64,000 bases of DNA from Paucisalibacillus algeriensis (GCF_000577245.1 NZ_CBYO010000020.1:186001-250000), one strand, 5' to 3'; positions 53,070 through 62,676 are shown, counted from the first letter of the stretch. The notes: generated by a model not told the origin, from the sequence alone. Made by a program: numbers and translations.

Positions 53070-53124
53070 TTTATAAAGATTAAAGACTTATAGATTGATA
53101 AAGTTTACATGATAAATTGGAAAA

Positions 53125-53178
53125 AAAGAACAGGGGAACTGATTGGGTAGAACTTAATCGGCTCTCCTGTTTTGTTCT
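53125..53178. terminator. Terminator between lipoprotein and brnQ
   Basis: AACAGGGGA pairs with TCTCCTGTT in an interrupted stem of about 13 pairs with further ATT/AAT pairs inside, followed by TTGTTCTATTT. It serves the plus-strand lipoprotein and may also serve brnQ. Confidence 0.75.
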
Positions 53179-53197
53179 ATTTAATGCACTCCACGTG

Positions 53198-54529
53198 TTA
53201 GTTTACTAGTTTTTCACTCTGGATTGGCTCCGGTTTTTTACCGAACTTTGCTACCATGACTCCGACTAACGTACCAATTAGTGCTGGGACAACCCATTCT
53301 AACCCAACTGCGGCTAGGGGTAATGAAGAGCGTAAAACTTCTACCGGTCCCAATTTTAAACCAAAGGCGTTTAACCCACTAATCACTGCAAATACACCTG
53401 CAAATGATAGTGCACTTACATAGACAATTCGCAAACTTTTAAAAAGATTATGGAAGAAGGTTAGTACGATTAAGACAATGGTTAACGGATAAGCTGTTGT
53501 TAAGAACGGGACTGAGATTTTTAGGATTTGAGCTAGACCCATATTAGTAAGTGTAAAACCAATAAGTGTCGTGACTAAGACAACGGTTTTATAAGTTGCT
53601 TTCGGAATAAGATTGGAAAAGTATTGTCCACAAGCGGATGTTAATCCAACAACGGTCGTAAAACAAGCAAGTGTAAATATTAAGCCTATTAATACCGTAC
53701 CACTTTGTCCAAATAAATTAGAAGATACAGCTGAAAGAATTTGTGTACCATTTACAAAATCACCTTTGGTAGCCATTTTTGCGCCAACAATACCAAGAGA
53801 TACGTAGACTGCAGCGAGTAGTGTCCCAGCGATTAGAGCTGCTTTTAACATGTACCCTTTTAATCGCTTTTCATCAGAAACCCCACGCTGACGAATTGCA
53901 GTTAATATTACGATTCCAAAGGCAAGCGCTGCTAAGGCATCCATCGTGTTATACCCCTCTAAAAATCCTTTAAAGAACGCTCCAGATTCATATTCTCCAG
54001 CCGGTGCCTGGAAGTTTCCATCTAGTTTGAGGAAACCAACTACACAAAGAATGACCATTGCAACGAGCAAGATTGGGGTGATAAAACGCCCGAGATATCT
54101 TTCCAAATTGGTAGGATTTAAGCTAATTAGATAAACAAGTAAAAAGAATACAACGGAAAATAGCAATAAAACAAGCGTCGTATTCGGAGAACCGTTAACA
54201 AATGGCATTACCCCCATTTCAAAGGCTACATTCGCGTTTCTCGGGATGGCTAAAAACGGTCCGATAGAAAGATAGACAACAACCATAAAGATGGTACTAA
54301 ACACAGGATGCACTCGGTTTCCAATTGCTTGAATGCCACCCTTTACACGGGCTATAGCAAATAGAACAATTAACGGCAGTCCCACAGCAGTAAGTACAAA
54401 GCCAGCCATCGCTAACCAAAATGATGTTCCAGACTGAGCACCTAAGAATGGTGGAAAAATTAGATTCCCAGCTCCAAAAAACATGGAAAATAACATTAGA
54501 CCGATAAAAAGTGAATCAAATTTGCGCAT
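53198..54529 (-). CDS. brnQ: Branched-chain amino acid transport protein BrnQ
   Basis: A sodium- or proton-coupled LIV-II carrier of 443 residues with twelve helices. The N-terminus LMLFSMFFGAGNLIFPPFLG is the family's sodium-binding signature, and KGFLEGYNTMDALAALAFGI in the middle is also diagnostic. It imports Ile, Val and Leu. GGAGAGATACTT precedes the ATG. It stands behind a T-box leader with an Ile specifier. Confidence 0.95.
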   Translation of the reverse strand: MRKFDSLFIGLMLFSMFFGAGNLIFPPFLGAQSGTSFWLAMAGFVLTAVGLPLIVLFAIARVKGGIQAIGNRVHPVFSTIFMVVVYLSIGPFLAIPRNANVAFEMGVMPFVNGSPNTTLVLLLFSVVFFLLVYLISLNPTNLERYLGRFITPILLVAMVILCVVGFLKLDGNFQAPAGEYESGAFFKGFLEGYNTMDALAALAFGIVILTAIRQRGVSDEKRLKGYMLKAALIAGTLLAAVYVSLGIVGAKMATKGDFVNGTQILSAVSSNLFGQSGTVLIGLIFTLACFTTVVGLTSACGQYFSNLIPKATYKTVVLVTTLIGFTLTNMGLAQILKISVPFLTTAYPLTIVLIVLTFFHNLFKSLRIVYVSALSFAGVFAVISGLNAFGLKLGPVEVLRSSLPLAAVGLEWVVPALIGTLVGVMVAKFGKKPEPIQSEKLVN

Positions 54530-54559
54530 AAGTATCTCTCCTTTTTGTTATGTAAAATA

Positions 54560-54830
54560 AAAAAACTCGCCCCTTAAAAAAGGGGCGAGTTTGCGCTCGC
54601 GTTACCACCCTAATTCCACAGTAGAAAATAAAAAACTGCAGATCTCAGTCAACGTACTATCATACGTGTTCCGTTGTAACGGCGGACAACCCGTCAAAGC
54701 TTACTAGTTTTCGGCTTTGCATCTCAGAGATGATTTTCGGATAGGGTCTGAACACCGTCTTTCACCAAGCAACGGCTCTCTTTGGATCAGGTCTCCTAAC
54801 TTACTGCTCTCGTCATCGATTTATATATTA
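54560..54830 (-). promoter_or_regulatory. T-box riboswitch, isoleucine specifier, for brnQ
   Basis: On the minus strand the leader has the AGTA loop of stem I (AGCAGTAAG), a distal GNUG-type segment (TTGCTTGGTGAAAG), and a specifier region GAAAATCATCTCTGAG with ATC at 54734-54732 followed by the expected A. The T-box sequence is AATTAGGGTGGTAACGCG, and the terminator stem AACTCGCCCC/GGGGCGAGTT with seven T lies at 54561-54592. Uncharged tRNA-Ile should switch on brnQ transcription. Confidence 0.93.
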
Positions 54831-54835
54831 AACGT

Positions 54836-54864
54836 AATTTATCAGATAAAAATAACTCTGTCAA
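54836..54864 (-). promoter_or_regulatory. Promoter of the T-box-brnQ unit
   Basis: On the minus strand TTGACA (54864-54859), a 17-bp spacer and TAAATT (54841-54836) stand just before the T-box leader. The -10 box is weak but the spacing is ideal. Confidence 0.65.
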
Positions 54865-54940
54865 TCATTTTTTGTAATTTACTTAAAATAATAAATAGTA
54901 GATAGAAACTGTGCGGTAACTTAATATTTATGTCTAAGCA

Positions 54941-55124
54941 CCTTTCCCGCTACGGAAATATACTCCGCTTTCACTTCCAGCACAGGGGCGACATCTGCTC
55001 GAAAAGACCTCGGAGTGTCTTCTTTACCGCTTGGCGGTAGGTGAGCCTCTTCGCTCTTACGTACTGCGGGGTTTTCACCTATGCCTATCCTCCCGCAGGA
55101 GTCTCCGTGTATTTCCTACGCTAG
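54941..55124 (-). repeat. GC-rich Bacillaceae repeat, copy 1 (inverted)
   Basis: Read on the minus strand it begins CTAGCGTAGGAAATACACGG, contains GACTCCTGCGGGAGG, ACCCCGCAG and GAGGCT, and ends GCGGAGTATATTTCCG. It is far more GC-rich than its surroundings and matches a short non-coding repeat widespread in Bacillaceae. It pairs with copy 2 in inverted orientation 76 bp away. Confidence 0.85.
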
Positions 55125-55200
55125 TATAGAATGAATTATACGAAAACATGTGATTTCCAAAAATATAATCTAAAAACTAGCTTTAATTAGAAAATCCAAA

Positions 55201-55329
55201 CTAGCGCAGGTAGAATACGTAGACTCCTGCGGGAATAGCACGTGTCCGAAGACCCCGCAGCGGTGGTTTGTCCGCGAGGAGGCTGAGGCCGTGCCCGCGG
55301 AAAGCGGAGTATTCTGCCGGAGCGGTAAC
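55201..55329 (+). repeat. GC-rich Bacillaceae repeat, copy 2
   Basis: It begins CTAGCGCAGGTAGAATACG and contains GACTCCTGCGGGAATAG, ACCCCGCAG, GAGGCTGAGG and GCGGAGTATTCTGCCGG. It is about 55 bases shorter than copy 1 in the middle. There is no ORF. Together with copy 1 it could fold into a long hairpin. Confidence 0.85.
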
Positions 55330-55455
55330 ATAGCGCTTCACTACTCTATTTTAAATATGGAAAAAACAATAGTAGTTATCGCGCAGTACCAATGGCAACA
55401 AACTGTAGTATTAATAAATCAATTTTAAAAAATCTAACTTTTTTGCATTTATCTA

Positions 55456-55486
55456 TTGAACAACACGTTACGTGTTGTTTTATACT
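55456..55486 (+). promoter_or_regulatory. MerR-type promoter with 19-bp spacer and palindromic operator
   Basis: TTGAAC (55456-55461) and TATACT (55481-55486) are separated by 19 bp instead of 17. The spacer region contains the perfect palindrome AACAACACG-TTA-CGTGTTGTT (55459-55479). This is the classical design of promoters activated by MerR proteins through DNA distortion; the downstream gene is a MerR regulator. Confidence 0.88.
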
Positions 55487-55513
55487 AATGGAAATGATGA
55501 AGGAGTGAGGAAA

Positions 55514-56245
55514 GTGTACACAATCGGAAAATTGTCTAAAAACACAGGAGTGACTGTCAGGACGTTAGATTATTACGATGAAATCGGCTTACTTAATCCA
55601 TCATCCAAAACAGAAGGAGGGCACCGTTTATATAGTGAGGATGATGTTATGCAGCTCGAACGTGTCTTAGCATTAAAGTATATGGGCTTTTCATTAGACA
55701 AAATCAAAGAGATATTAGGAACTAAAGCATTAAATTGGCAAGAGTCTATTCAACAACAATTAGATATGGTAAAGCGTGAGCAAGAGAGATTGAAGATGTT
55801 GGAGCAAGCGCTACTGGGTGTATCCTATTCTATTGAATTTGAGGAAGAAGTCAATTGGCCCATTATTTACCGTGTCATTCAATTTTATCATCAAGATCCA
55901 GAAGAAGTCTTTCAGGAATACAATCATCACCTTAATATGGAAGAAATTCAAAAGTTGGCAGATATCAATGCAAAAATGACAGAAGAAGACATTCATAAAT
56001 GGATGGAGGCTATTTATGATATTAAAAGACACATCCATATTGACCCGAGGTCAGAACAGGCACTGGAGCTTGCACAGCGTTGGTTGAACCAAGCAGAAAA
56101 GATGTTTGAAGGTGACGAGGAGTTTATGGAAGATTTATGGGAACCCCTACAAGACTTGCAGGAAGGTATTGCTTTTTACCCAATGGATAAAGAGGTTGTT
56201 GGATTTTTACAGCGCGTATCTGAAGCGCATAAGGAGGCAAAGTAA
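55514..56245 (+). CDS. MerR-family transcriptional regulator
   Basis: About 243 residues. The N-terminal winged helix YTIGKLSKNTGVTVRTLDYYD and wing HRLYSEDDVMQLERVLALK are canonical MerR; a coiled coil follows (about residues 75-110) and a C-terminal helical effector domain of about 130 residues like the TipAL/multidrug-sensing group. I chose the GTG at 55514 because AAGGAG lies eight bases upstream and the ORF's earlier start overlaps the promoter. It is the first gene of an operon with an ABC transporter, whose stop and start overlap (TAATG). Confidence 0.92.
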   Translation: MYTIGKLSKNTGVTVRTLDYYDEIGLLNPSSKTEGGHRLYSEDDVMQLERVLALKYMGFSLDKIKEILGTKALNWQESIQQQLDMVKREQERLKMLEQALLGVSYSIEFEEEVNWPIIYRVIQFYHQDPEEVFQEYNHHLNMEEIQKLADINAKMTEEDIHKWMEAIYDIKRHIHIDPRSEQALELAQRWLNQAEKMFEGDEEFMEDLWEPLQDLQEGIAFYPMDKEVVGFLQRVSEAHKEAK

Positions 56246-57180
56246 TGGTACTTGATGTAAAGAATGTGACAAAGAACTTCCGTGGAAAGGGCAAAACAAA
56301 CGTAATTGCTAATGACAACATCACTTTTCATATTAACGAGGGTGAGATATTCGGACTACTTGGTCAAAATGGAGCTGGAAAAACAACATTGGTTAATCAA
56401 ATTGTAGGGTTAATCACGCCGGATCACGGGGAAATCAATTTACTTGGTAAATCAGTTAAGGAATATCCTGAACGTGCACGGTCCATTTGTTCTGTTCAAC
56501 CACAGTCTCAAGTCCCACTTGGGTTTTTGACTCCTAGGCAAGCAGTATCCATTATGGGGAAGATGCGTGCAGGAAAAAACTATGACCCGAAGCGGCTGGA
56601 TATGCTATTTGAATCACTGGGAATGGGGGAGTGGGCAGATAAGGAAGGGGAGAAACTCTCAGGGGGTGCACGGAGGCTAGCTGCTTTTTGTATGGCGGTT
56701 ATTGTTCCAGGTCAGTTGGTAATTCTGGATGAACCAACAAATGATGTCGATCCGGTGAGGAGGCGCTATCTTTGGGAAGTTATTCGTAACTTAACAAAGG
56801 TTGGTACTTCGGTAATTTTAGTGACCCATAATGTCCTAGAGGCAGAGAAGGCTGTGGACCGAGTGGCAATCGTTCATAAGGGAAAAATTGTAAAACAAGG
56901 TACCCCATCAGAGATAAAGAGTTCCGTGAACAATCAAATGCGAATGGAACTGAATGTAAATAAAACGGAGAAGTTGGTTGTTCCAGAATGGGCGCTTACT
57001 TCACATCAGAATGGAATGCGATGGATTTTCCAAGTTGAATCATCCCATGTATCATCTGCAATTGAATGGGCTAGTGGAGAAGTAAACATGGGGAATGTAG
57101 TCGATTATTCCTTATCCCCAACAACCATAGAGGATGCTTATATTGAATTAACTTCTAATAAGGTGGTGGTTTCCTCATGA
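56245..57180 (+). CDS. ABC transporter ATP-binding protein
   Basis: 311 residues with Walker A GQNGAGKTT, signature LSGGARRLAAF (usual LSGGQ has Q; here A), Walker B LVILDEPTND and switch His in VTHNVLEAEK. A C-terminal extension of about 70 residues follows the core. It powers the permease encoded next. It overlaps both neighbours by a few bases, so the three genes are translationally coupled. Drug or peptide export under MerR control is likely. Confidence 0.93.
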   Translation: MVLDVKNVTKNFRGKGKTNVIANDNITFHINEGEIFGLLGQNGAGKTTLVNQIVGLITPDHGEINLLGKSVKEYPERARSICSVQPQSQVPLGFLTPRQAVSIMGKMRAGKNYDPKRLDMLFESLGMGEWADKEGEKLSGGARRLAAFCMAVIVPGQLVILDEPTNDVDPVRRRYLWEVIRNLTKVGTSVILVTHNVLEAEKAVDRVAIVHKGKIVKQGTPSEIKSSVNNQMRMELNVNKTEKLVVPEWALTSHQNGMRWIFQVESSHVSSAIEWASGEVNMGNVVDYSLSPTTIEDAYIELTSNKVVVSS

Positions 57181-57908
57181 GTATTTTAAGTGAGTTCAAG
57201 TATGTTTTTCAGATGCAATTTTTGCGAAGTGCTGGCTTTCTTGTCTTTATGGCGTTGATTCAAATCCTGATATCCATAGGGATTGTAATTGGTTTTACCT
57301 ATCTAATACCTACTCCTGATAAACAATCCATCCTCTTTTTAGCAACTGGTGCTCCAACAATAATATTAATTTTTACAGGATTGGTTATTCTGCCCCAACA
57401 GGTTGGGACATCTAAATCAGATGGGTATATGGAATTTATGCGAACATGGCCTGTTAAGCGTTCGACTATTCTAGGTGCTGATACATCGATATGGTTATTG
57501 ATCACCATCCCAGGCATTGTAGTTGCTTCTGTAGTTGCGCATCTTATGTTTAGTCCTGGATATGATGTGTCCTGGACAGTAGTTCCTGCTCTTCTTATGA
57601 TAGCCTTGACCTCCATTGGAGTAGGATATGGGTTCTCGTATCTATTGTCACCAACAACTTCCTTAGCCTTATCACAAGTGATTGTTTTCGGGGCTCTCAT
57701 GTTTTCACCAGTCAATTTTCCCATGGACAGACTGCCAGAATGGCTACAAGCAGTTCATGAGATTCTACCAATCTATTCCATGGCAGAAGTAATGCGTGCT
57801 TCGTTAGCGGCTTCGACTTTTGATGCTTCGATGGGAAATTATATTAATTTACTAATTTGGTGTGTATTGGGGTATGGGGGTGCAATTTTTATCTTAAATA
57901 GGAAATAA
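57177..57908 (+). CDS. ABC transporter permease (ABC-2 type)
   Basis: 243 residues with six hydrophobic helices in the ABC-2 arrangement; the segment FSPVNFPMDRLPEWLQAVHEILPIYSMAEVMRA is the typical extracellular loop and final helix start. It forms the export channel with the ATPase upstream. It starts four bases before the ATPase stop codon (ATGA). It is the last gene of the MerR operon. Confidence 0.92.
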   Translation: MSILSEFKYVFQMQFLRSAGFLVFMALIQILISIGIVIGFTYLIPTPDKQSILFLATGAPTIILIFTGLVILPQQVGTSKSDGYMEFMRTWPVKRSTILGADTSIWLLITIPGIVVASVVAHLMFSPGYDVSWTVVPALLMIALTSIGVGYGFSYLLSPTTSLALSQVIVFGALMFSPVNFPMDRLPEWLQAVHEILPIYSMAEVMRASLAASTFDASMGNYINLLIWCVLGYGGAIFILNRK

Positions 57909-58015
57909 TTCCATTAGGTCTAAAATTTGAACGCCAATGACCGTGTTAATAAGCCTAAAAATTCATTCCATAACGTAAAGTGAACCCAAATAATCCTCCT
58001 TTTTACTCTAGCATC

Positions 58016-58043
58016 TTGATTTTTTCTATATAAGTTCTATAAT
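58016..58043 (+). promoter_or_regulatory. Candidate promoter of aspA
   Basis: TTGATT (58016-58021) and TATAAT (58038-58043) with a 16-bp spacer lie about 65 bp before the aspA start. Confidence 0.5.
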
Positions 58044-58109
58044 AGCCTCGGAGACCATTATTAATAATTGATAAAAAGATTGATATAATCCGAAAATCGG
58101 GGGATAAAC

Positions 58110-59540
58110 ATGGCATTCACAATGAGCAAAACACGTATTGAAAAAGATTTTTTAGGAGAAAAAGAGGTTCCAATAGATGCATATTACGGAATTCAAACGT
58201 TACGGGCTGTTGAGAACTTTCCAATCACAGGGTACCGAATTCATGAAGAATTAATTAAAGCAATGGCCATTGTGAAGAAATCCGCAGCCCTTGCTAATAT
58301 GAACGATAAGCGCCTTTATTCTGAAGTCGGCAATGCAATAGTTCAGGGAGCAAGTGAATTAATCGAAGGGCAATGGCATGATCAAATTATTGTCGACCCA
58401 ATCCAAGGTGGAGCGGGAACTTCGATTAATATGAATATAAACGAAGTGATTGCTAATCGCGCTATCGAAATACTTGGGAAAGAAAAAGGAGATTACTCCA
58501 TTTGCAGCCCAAATACACATGTTAATATGTCACAATCAACCAATGATGCATTTCCTTCTGCTATTCATATCGCGACACTTAACTTATTGGAAAAATTATT
58601 ACTAACAATGGATGAAATGCAACATGTATTCCGGCAGAAGGCGATGGAGTTTAGCGATGTCATTAAGATGGGGCGCACCCATCTACAGGATGCGGTACCG
58701 ATTAGACTAGGGCAGGAGTTTGAGGCATACAGCCGTGTTATCGCACGTGATATCAAACGTATTAAACAATCCCGTCAGCATTTGTATGAACTAAACATGG
58801 GGGCAACGGCCGTAGGAACCGGACTAAATGCAGAACCTCATTATATTGAAATGGTGATAAACTATCTTGCAGATATTAGTGGTTTGCCTTTAACCGGTGC
58901 GGAACACCTTGTTGATGCTACGCAAAACACAGATGCTTACACTGAAGTATCTTCTGCATTAAAAATTTGTATGATGAATATGTCAAAAATTGCAAATGAT
59001 CTACGTCTAATGGCATCTGGTCCAAGAGCGGGACTAGGTGAAATTTCATTACCAGCTAGACAACCAGGTTCTTCCATTATGCCTGGTAAAGTTAACCCGG
59101 TTATGCCTGAACTTATTAATCAGGTTGCATTCCAGGTTATAGGAAATGACCACACCATTGGTCTTGCTTCTGAAGCGGGGCAGTTGGAGTTAAATGTCAT
59201 GGAGCCTGTTTTGGTATTTAATTTACTACAATCCATTAGTGTGATGAATAATGCATTCCGTACGTTTACAGATCATTGTGTAAGAGGCATTGCAGCAAAC
59301 GAAGAAAGATTAAAAGAATATGTAGAAAAGAGTGTTGGTGTAATTACAGCAGTCAATCCGCATATTGGATATGAACGAGCTGCGCAAATTGCTTCAGAAG
59401 CTATTAAAAGTGGAGTACCTGTCAGGGAATTATGTCTGAAATATGGTGTTCTGACAGAAGATGAGTTGAATTTAATCTTAGATCCATTCGAGATGACACA
59501 TCCTGGTATAGCTGGTAACGGACTGCTTGAAGGGAAATAA
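58110..59540 (+). CDS. aspA: Aspartate ammonia-lyase
   Basis: 476 residues. It converts L-aspartate to fumarate and ammonia. The family signature GSSIMPGKVNP lies near residue 318, with the catalytic serine in that loop. QSTNDAFPSAIHIA and MGRTHLQDAVPIRLGQEF are also diagnostic; the N-terminus ERDFLGEKEVP-type sequence favours aspartase over fumarase. CGGGGGA precedes the ATG. It is a single gene followed by a strong terminator. Its product fumarate feeds the TCA cycle, to which mqo downstream also belongs. Confidence 0.94.
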   Translation: MAFTMSKTRIEKDFLGEKEVPIDAYYGIQTLRAVENFPITGYRIHEELIKAMAIVKKSAALANMNDKRLYSEVGNAIVQGASELIEGQWHDQIIVDPIQGGAGTSINMNINEVIANRAIEILGKEKGDYSICSPNTHVNMSQSTNDAFPSAIHIATLNLLEKLLLTMDEMQHVFRQKAMEFSDVIKMGRTHLQDAVPIRLGQEFEAYSRVIARDIKRIKQSRQHLYELNMGATAVGTGLNAEPHYIEMVINYLADISGLPLTGAEHLVDATQNTDAYTEVSSALKICMMNMSKIANDLRLMASGPRAGLGEISLPARQPGSSIMPGKVNPVMPELINQVAFQVIGNDHTIGLASEAGQLELNVMEPVLVFNLLQSISVMNNAFRTFTDHCVRGIAANEERLKEYVEKSVGVITAVNPHIGYERAAQIASEAIKSGVPVRELCLKYGVLTEDELNLILDPFEMTHPGIAGNGLLEGK

Positions 59541-59590
59541 CCGATTCATTATGTAATATTAAATAGTTTGTAAGAAATGCTGGAAACAGG

Positions 59591-59632
59591 GACTGCCACT
59601 TATCTTAAATGGATAAGTGGCAGTCTTTTCTT
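59591..59632 (+). terminator. Rho-independent terminator after aspA
   Basis: GACTGCCACTTATC pairs perfectly with GATAAGTGGCAGTC around a seven-base loop, followed by TTTTCTT. Confidence 0.92.
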
Positions 59633-59644
59633 AAAATAATAATG

Positions 59645-60067
59645 TTATAATTCTAGCGTTATCGGGGAATCTCCCTTATTATTCATAAGTCGAATTTGAG
59701 TTGGCTCAATTTGAAGAATGATTAGATTCGGATCTTCAGGGCCACTAAACCAAACAGCCATATGGTCGTTCCAAAGTTTATTTTTAAGTTCTGTATCTTC
59801 TTTAATTGTAACGGTACCCGCGTAATCCACGTAGGAATCTCCATAACCTTCTCCATCATATCCAATTAAAATGTGTGTATGAGGGTTTTCTGCAAGTTCC
59901 TCCGCTTTATCCGTGTCTTTACTGGTCGGAGTATACAGTACTAAATCTTCATTGTAAAAGGTCATATATCGCACGTGTGGCTTGTTTCCCTTTACGGTTG
60001 CCATTACCCCCGCTTTGTCACTTGCTAGGATATCCTCAATTGATTTCCTTACCTCAAGTTGTTCCAT
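59645..60067 (-). CDS. Pyridoxamine 5'-phosphate oxidase-family protein (YdaG-like)
   Basis: 140 residues of the split-barrel flavin-binding family: ILASDKAGVMATVKGNKPHVRYMTFYNED, then LYTPTSKDTDKAEELAENP. Members such as general stress protein 26 bind FMN or heme-like cofactors. I chose the ATG at 60067 because GGAG lies eight bases upstream. It converges with aspA. The substrate is unknown. Confidence 0.86.
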   Translation of the reverse strand: MEQLEVRKSIEDILASDKAGVMATVKGNKPHVRYMTFYNEDLVLYTPTSKDTDKAEELAENPHTHILIGYDGEGYGDSYVDYAGTVTIKEDTELKNKLWNDHMAVWFSGPEDPNLIILQIEPTQIRLMNNKGDSPITLEL

Positions 60068-60193
60068 ATATCCATCTCCTTCATTCCACATTTGTTATTC
60101 TGAAAATTAATCGTACTAGAATAGCATTCCAATCTTATTATGAAATAAAAAGAGGCTAATATACTAAAAATTTATTTTTTCAAAGCTACATAA

Positions 60194-60232
60194 CAGGTGC
60201 TATTGCCTTATAGAGCCAAAGCATCTGTCCCC
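60194..60232. repeat. GGTGCT...AGCATCTGTCCCC dispersed motif
   Basis: CAGGTGCT pairs imperfectly with AGCATCTG, followed by TCCCC. It is related to the motif at 43398. The rest of the gap 60068-60394 shows no gene; TATAAT-like sequence at 60293-60298 may be the mqo promoter. Confidence 0.35.
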
Positions 60233-60394
60233 ATGCCATCCGTGGCATCAGATTAGTAATAGGAAAATAATTCTGCTAAACTATTTATATGATATAATGA
60301 AATCAGAAAAGATGTATTACTAGGTTACATCCTTTGGTTTTATAAAGGAAACCTGCATCGTTTTCTGCACTTCTAGAAGATAGGGATGGGGAAA

Positions 60395-61894
60395 ATGGGC
60401 AACAAAGAAAATAAAACAGATGTTATTTTAATTGGTGCCGGTATCATGAGTGCAACATTAGGTTCTCTCTTGAAAGAATTAGTACCGGACTGGAATATTA
60501 CTGTATTTGAACAATTGGATAAACCTGGAGAAGAAAGTTCTAATGAATGGAATAACGCAGGAACGGGGCATGCTGCACTATGTGAGCTTAACTATACACC
60601 AGAAAAAGCCGATGGAACGATCGATATTACAAAAGCAATAAATGTAAACGAACAGTTTCAACTTTCTAGACAGTTCTGGTCTTATCTTGTGAATAAAGAT
60701 TTAATTAACAATCCACAAGACTTTGTTATGCCGTTACCTCACATGAGTTTAGTTCATGGAGAAAAGAATGTTTCCTTTTTGAAGAAACGATTTGAAGCGC
60801 TATCAATGAATCCTTTATTTGAAGGAATGGAGTTTTCCGATGATCCGGAGAAACTAAAAGAATGGATTCCGATCATCATGGACGGACGAACTTCTGATGA
60901 GCCGATAGCAGCAACAAAGATTGAGTCAGGAACAGATGTTAACTTCGGTGCGTTAACACGTACGTTGTTTAACCATTTAGAAAATCAAAACGTAACCATT
61001 AACTATAAGCATAGTGTAAAAAACATGAGACGTACGGATGACGGTTCATGGGAATTAAAAGTAAAAAATATTGAAAGCGGAACCGTTGAGCGCCATATAG
61101 CGAAATTTGTATTTCTTGGTGCTGGTGGTGGAAGCTTACATCTACTACAAAAGTCAGGGATCCCGGAAGGAAAGGGAATTGGTGGCTTTCCTGTTAGTGG
61201 ACTATTCATGGTTTGTAATAATCCAGAAGTGGTGGAACAACATCAAGCTAAGGTCTATGGGAAGGCAAAGGTTGGTGCTCCACCGATGTCTGTACCACAT
61301 CTTGACACTAGATATATCGATAATAAGAAGTCCTTACTATTTGGACCATATGCTGGGTTTTCACCTAAGTTCTTAAAAACGGGATCATACCTGGATTTAT
61401 TCCTTTCTGTAAAATTGCATAATGTCATTAATATGATTGGTGCTGGTTTAAAGAATCTTGGACTTACTAAATATCTGATTCAACAGGTTCTTTTATCCAA
61501 AGAAAAGCGTATGGAAGAATTACGTGAATTTATCCCGAATGCTAAGAGCGAAGATTGGGATATTGTTGTTGCAGGTCAACGTGTTCAGGTGATAAAAGAA
61601 ACAGATGCTGGCGGAAAAGGTACACTTCAGTTCGGCACAGAAGTTGTAAATGCTGGGGACGGCTCAGTTGCTGCATTATTAGGTGCTTCGCCAGGTGCAT
61701 CAACTGCTGTTCACGTTATGCTTGATGTATTATCAAGGTGCTTCCCTGAACGAATGGATGAATGGGAACCGAAAATAAAAGAAATGGTCCCTTCTTATGG
61801 TGTATCACTTACCGAAGATCCAGAGCTTGCTCGAGAAGTTCATACGTCAACTGCTCAAGCTCTAAAATTAACGAATGTATATCAGGAAGTTTAA
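60395..61894 (+). CDS. mqo: Malate:quinone oxidoreductase
   Basis: About 499 residues. This FAD enzyme of the inner membrane face oxidises malate to oxaloacetate and passes electrons to quinone. The N-terminal dinucleotide fold [17 protein letters not shown], the block [22 protein letters not shown] and the C-terminal [18 protein letters not shown] are diagnostic. AGGGA stands eight bases before the ATG at 60395; an ATG at 60386 is also in frame. It is a single gene ending at a strong terminator. Confidence 0.96.
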   Translation: MGNKENKTDVILIGAGIMSATLGSLLKELVPDWNITVFEQLDKPGEESSNEWNNAGTGHAALCELNYTPEKADGTIDITKAINVNEQFQLSRQFWSYLVNKDLINNPQDFVMPLPHMSLVHGEKNVSFLKKRFEALSMNPLFEGMEFSDDPEKLKEWIPIIMDGRTSDEPIAATKIESGTDVNFGALTRTLFNHLENQNVTINYKHSVKNMRRTDDGSWELKVKNIESGTVERHIAKFVFLGAGGGSLHLLQKSGIPEGKGIGGFPVSGLFMVCNNPEVVEQHQAKVYGKAKVGAPPMSVPHLDTRYIDNKKSLLFGPYAGFSPKFLKTGSYLDLFLSVKLHNVINMIGAGLKNLGLTKYLIQQVLLSKEKRMEELREFIPNAKSEDWDIVVAGQRVQVIKETDAGGKGTLQFGTEVVNAGDGSVAALLGASPGASTAVHVMLDVLSRCFPERMDEWEPKIKEMVPSYGVSLTEDPELAREVHTSTAQALKLTNVYQEV

Positions 61895-61908
61895 ATCATA
61901 TGTGATAG

Positions 61909-61945
61909 AATGGTAACTCTAATTTTACGGAGTTACCATTTTTTT
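61909..61945 (+). terminator. Rho-independent terminator after mqo
   Basis: AATGGTAACTC pairs with GAGTTACCATT, followed by seven T. Confidence 0.93.
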
Positions 61946-62112
61946 ATGGGTTAAACCCTACTAGGTAGAAAATAACTACTATTCCTTATAATTCCTATGA
62001 AATGAAATTAGTTTATTCTTATATTCAGAAATAATAAATTATTATCGTGTATTATGTTATACTTGTACCATATGTGATTCTTGATTTATCAAACGATTTG
62101 GGGGATTGTTAC

Positions 62113-62664
62113 ATGAATGCAATAGAAACAAAAATGGACTTAATGAAACGAACAAAAAAAGGTATTGCTATGTTTTACGTTGGTACAATATTTTGGCTAC
62201 TAATGGGAGTTCTAAGTTTTATTGATATGCACATTAATCTATTAGGATTATTCCATTTGATAGGAATAGGGATGCTCTTTCCTTTAGGGTTTCTCGTTTC
62301 AAATCTGTTAAAAATTGATTTCGTTGCTAAGGATAACCCGTTATCTAATATAGCTGGAGTTATTGGGGGAATGCAGATTCTATTTGCACCAATTTTAATT
62401 CTTGTATACATGGAAAAAATCGAGTGGTTACCATTTGTTATTGCGGTATTAACTGGTGCACACTTCTTACCATTCAGTGCATTATACAATAGTAAAGGAT
62501 TCGTTTTTCAATCTATAGCTGTCGTAGTTTTCGCTTCCGTAATAGGTTTTGCATTTATGGATCATGTTTATACGATTTTACCATTTGGTTTGAGTGTTAT
62601 TTATTTAGTCACTAGTATTTTGTTAACAAGTGAAAATAAGAAATTAACAGAGGAAACCGCATAA
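62113..62664 (+). CDS. Six-helix membrane protein of unknown function
   Basis: About 183 residues with six hydrophobic helices. The segment LLGLFHLIGIGMLFPLGFLVSNLLKIDF and the later VLTGAHFLPFSALYNSKGF suggest the DUF7010-like family, which I name with caution. I chose the ATG at 62113 because GGGGGA precedes it. It is a single gene with its own terminator. Confidence 0.75.
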   Translation: MNAIETKMDLMKRTKKGIAMFYVGTIFWLLMGVLSFIDMHINLLGLFHLIGIGMLFPLGFLVSNLLKIDFVAKDNPLSNIAGVIGGMQILFAPILILVYMEKIEWLPFVIAVLTGAHFLPFSALYNSKGFVFQSIAVVVFASVIGFAFMDHVYTILPFGLSVIYLVTSILLTSENKKLTEETA

Positions 62665-62676
62665 CTATATTAAACA

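Noticed and set aside
57299-57724. 141-codon antisense ORF in the ABC permease
   Set aside because: The plus-strand protein has clear ABC-2 membrane topology and is coupled to the ATPase gene.
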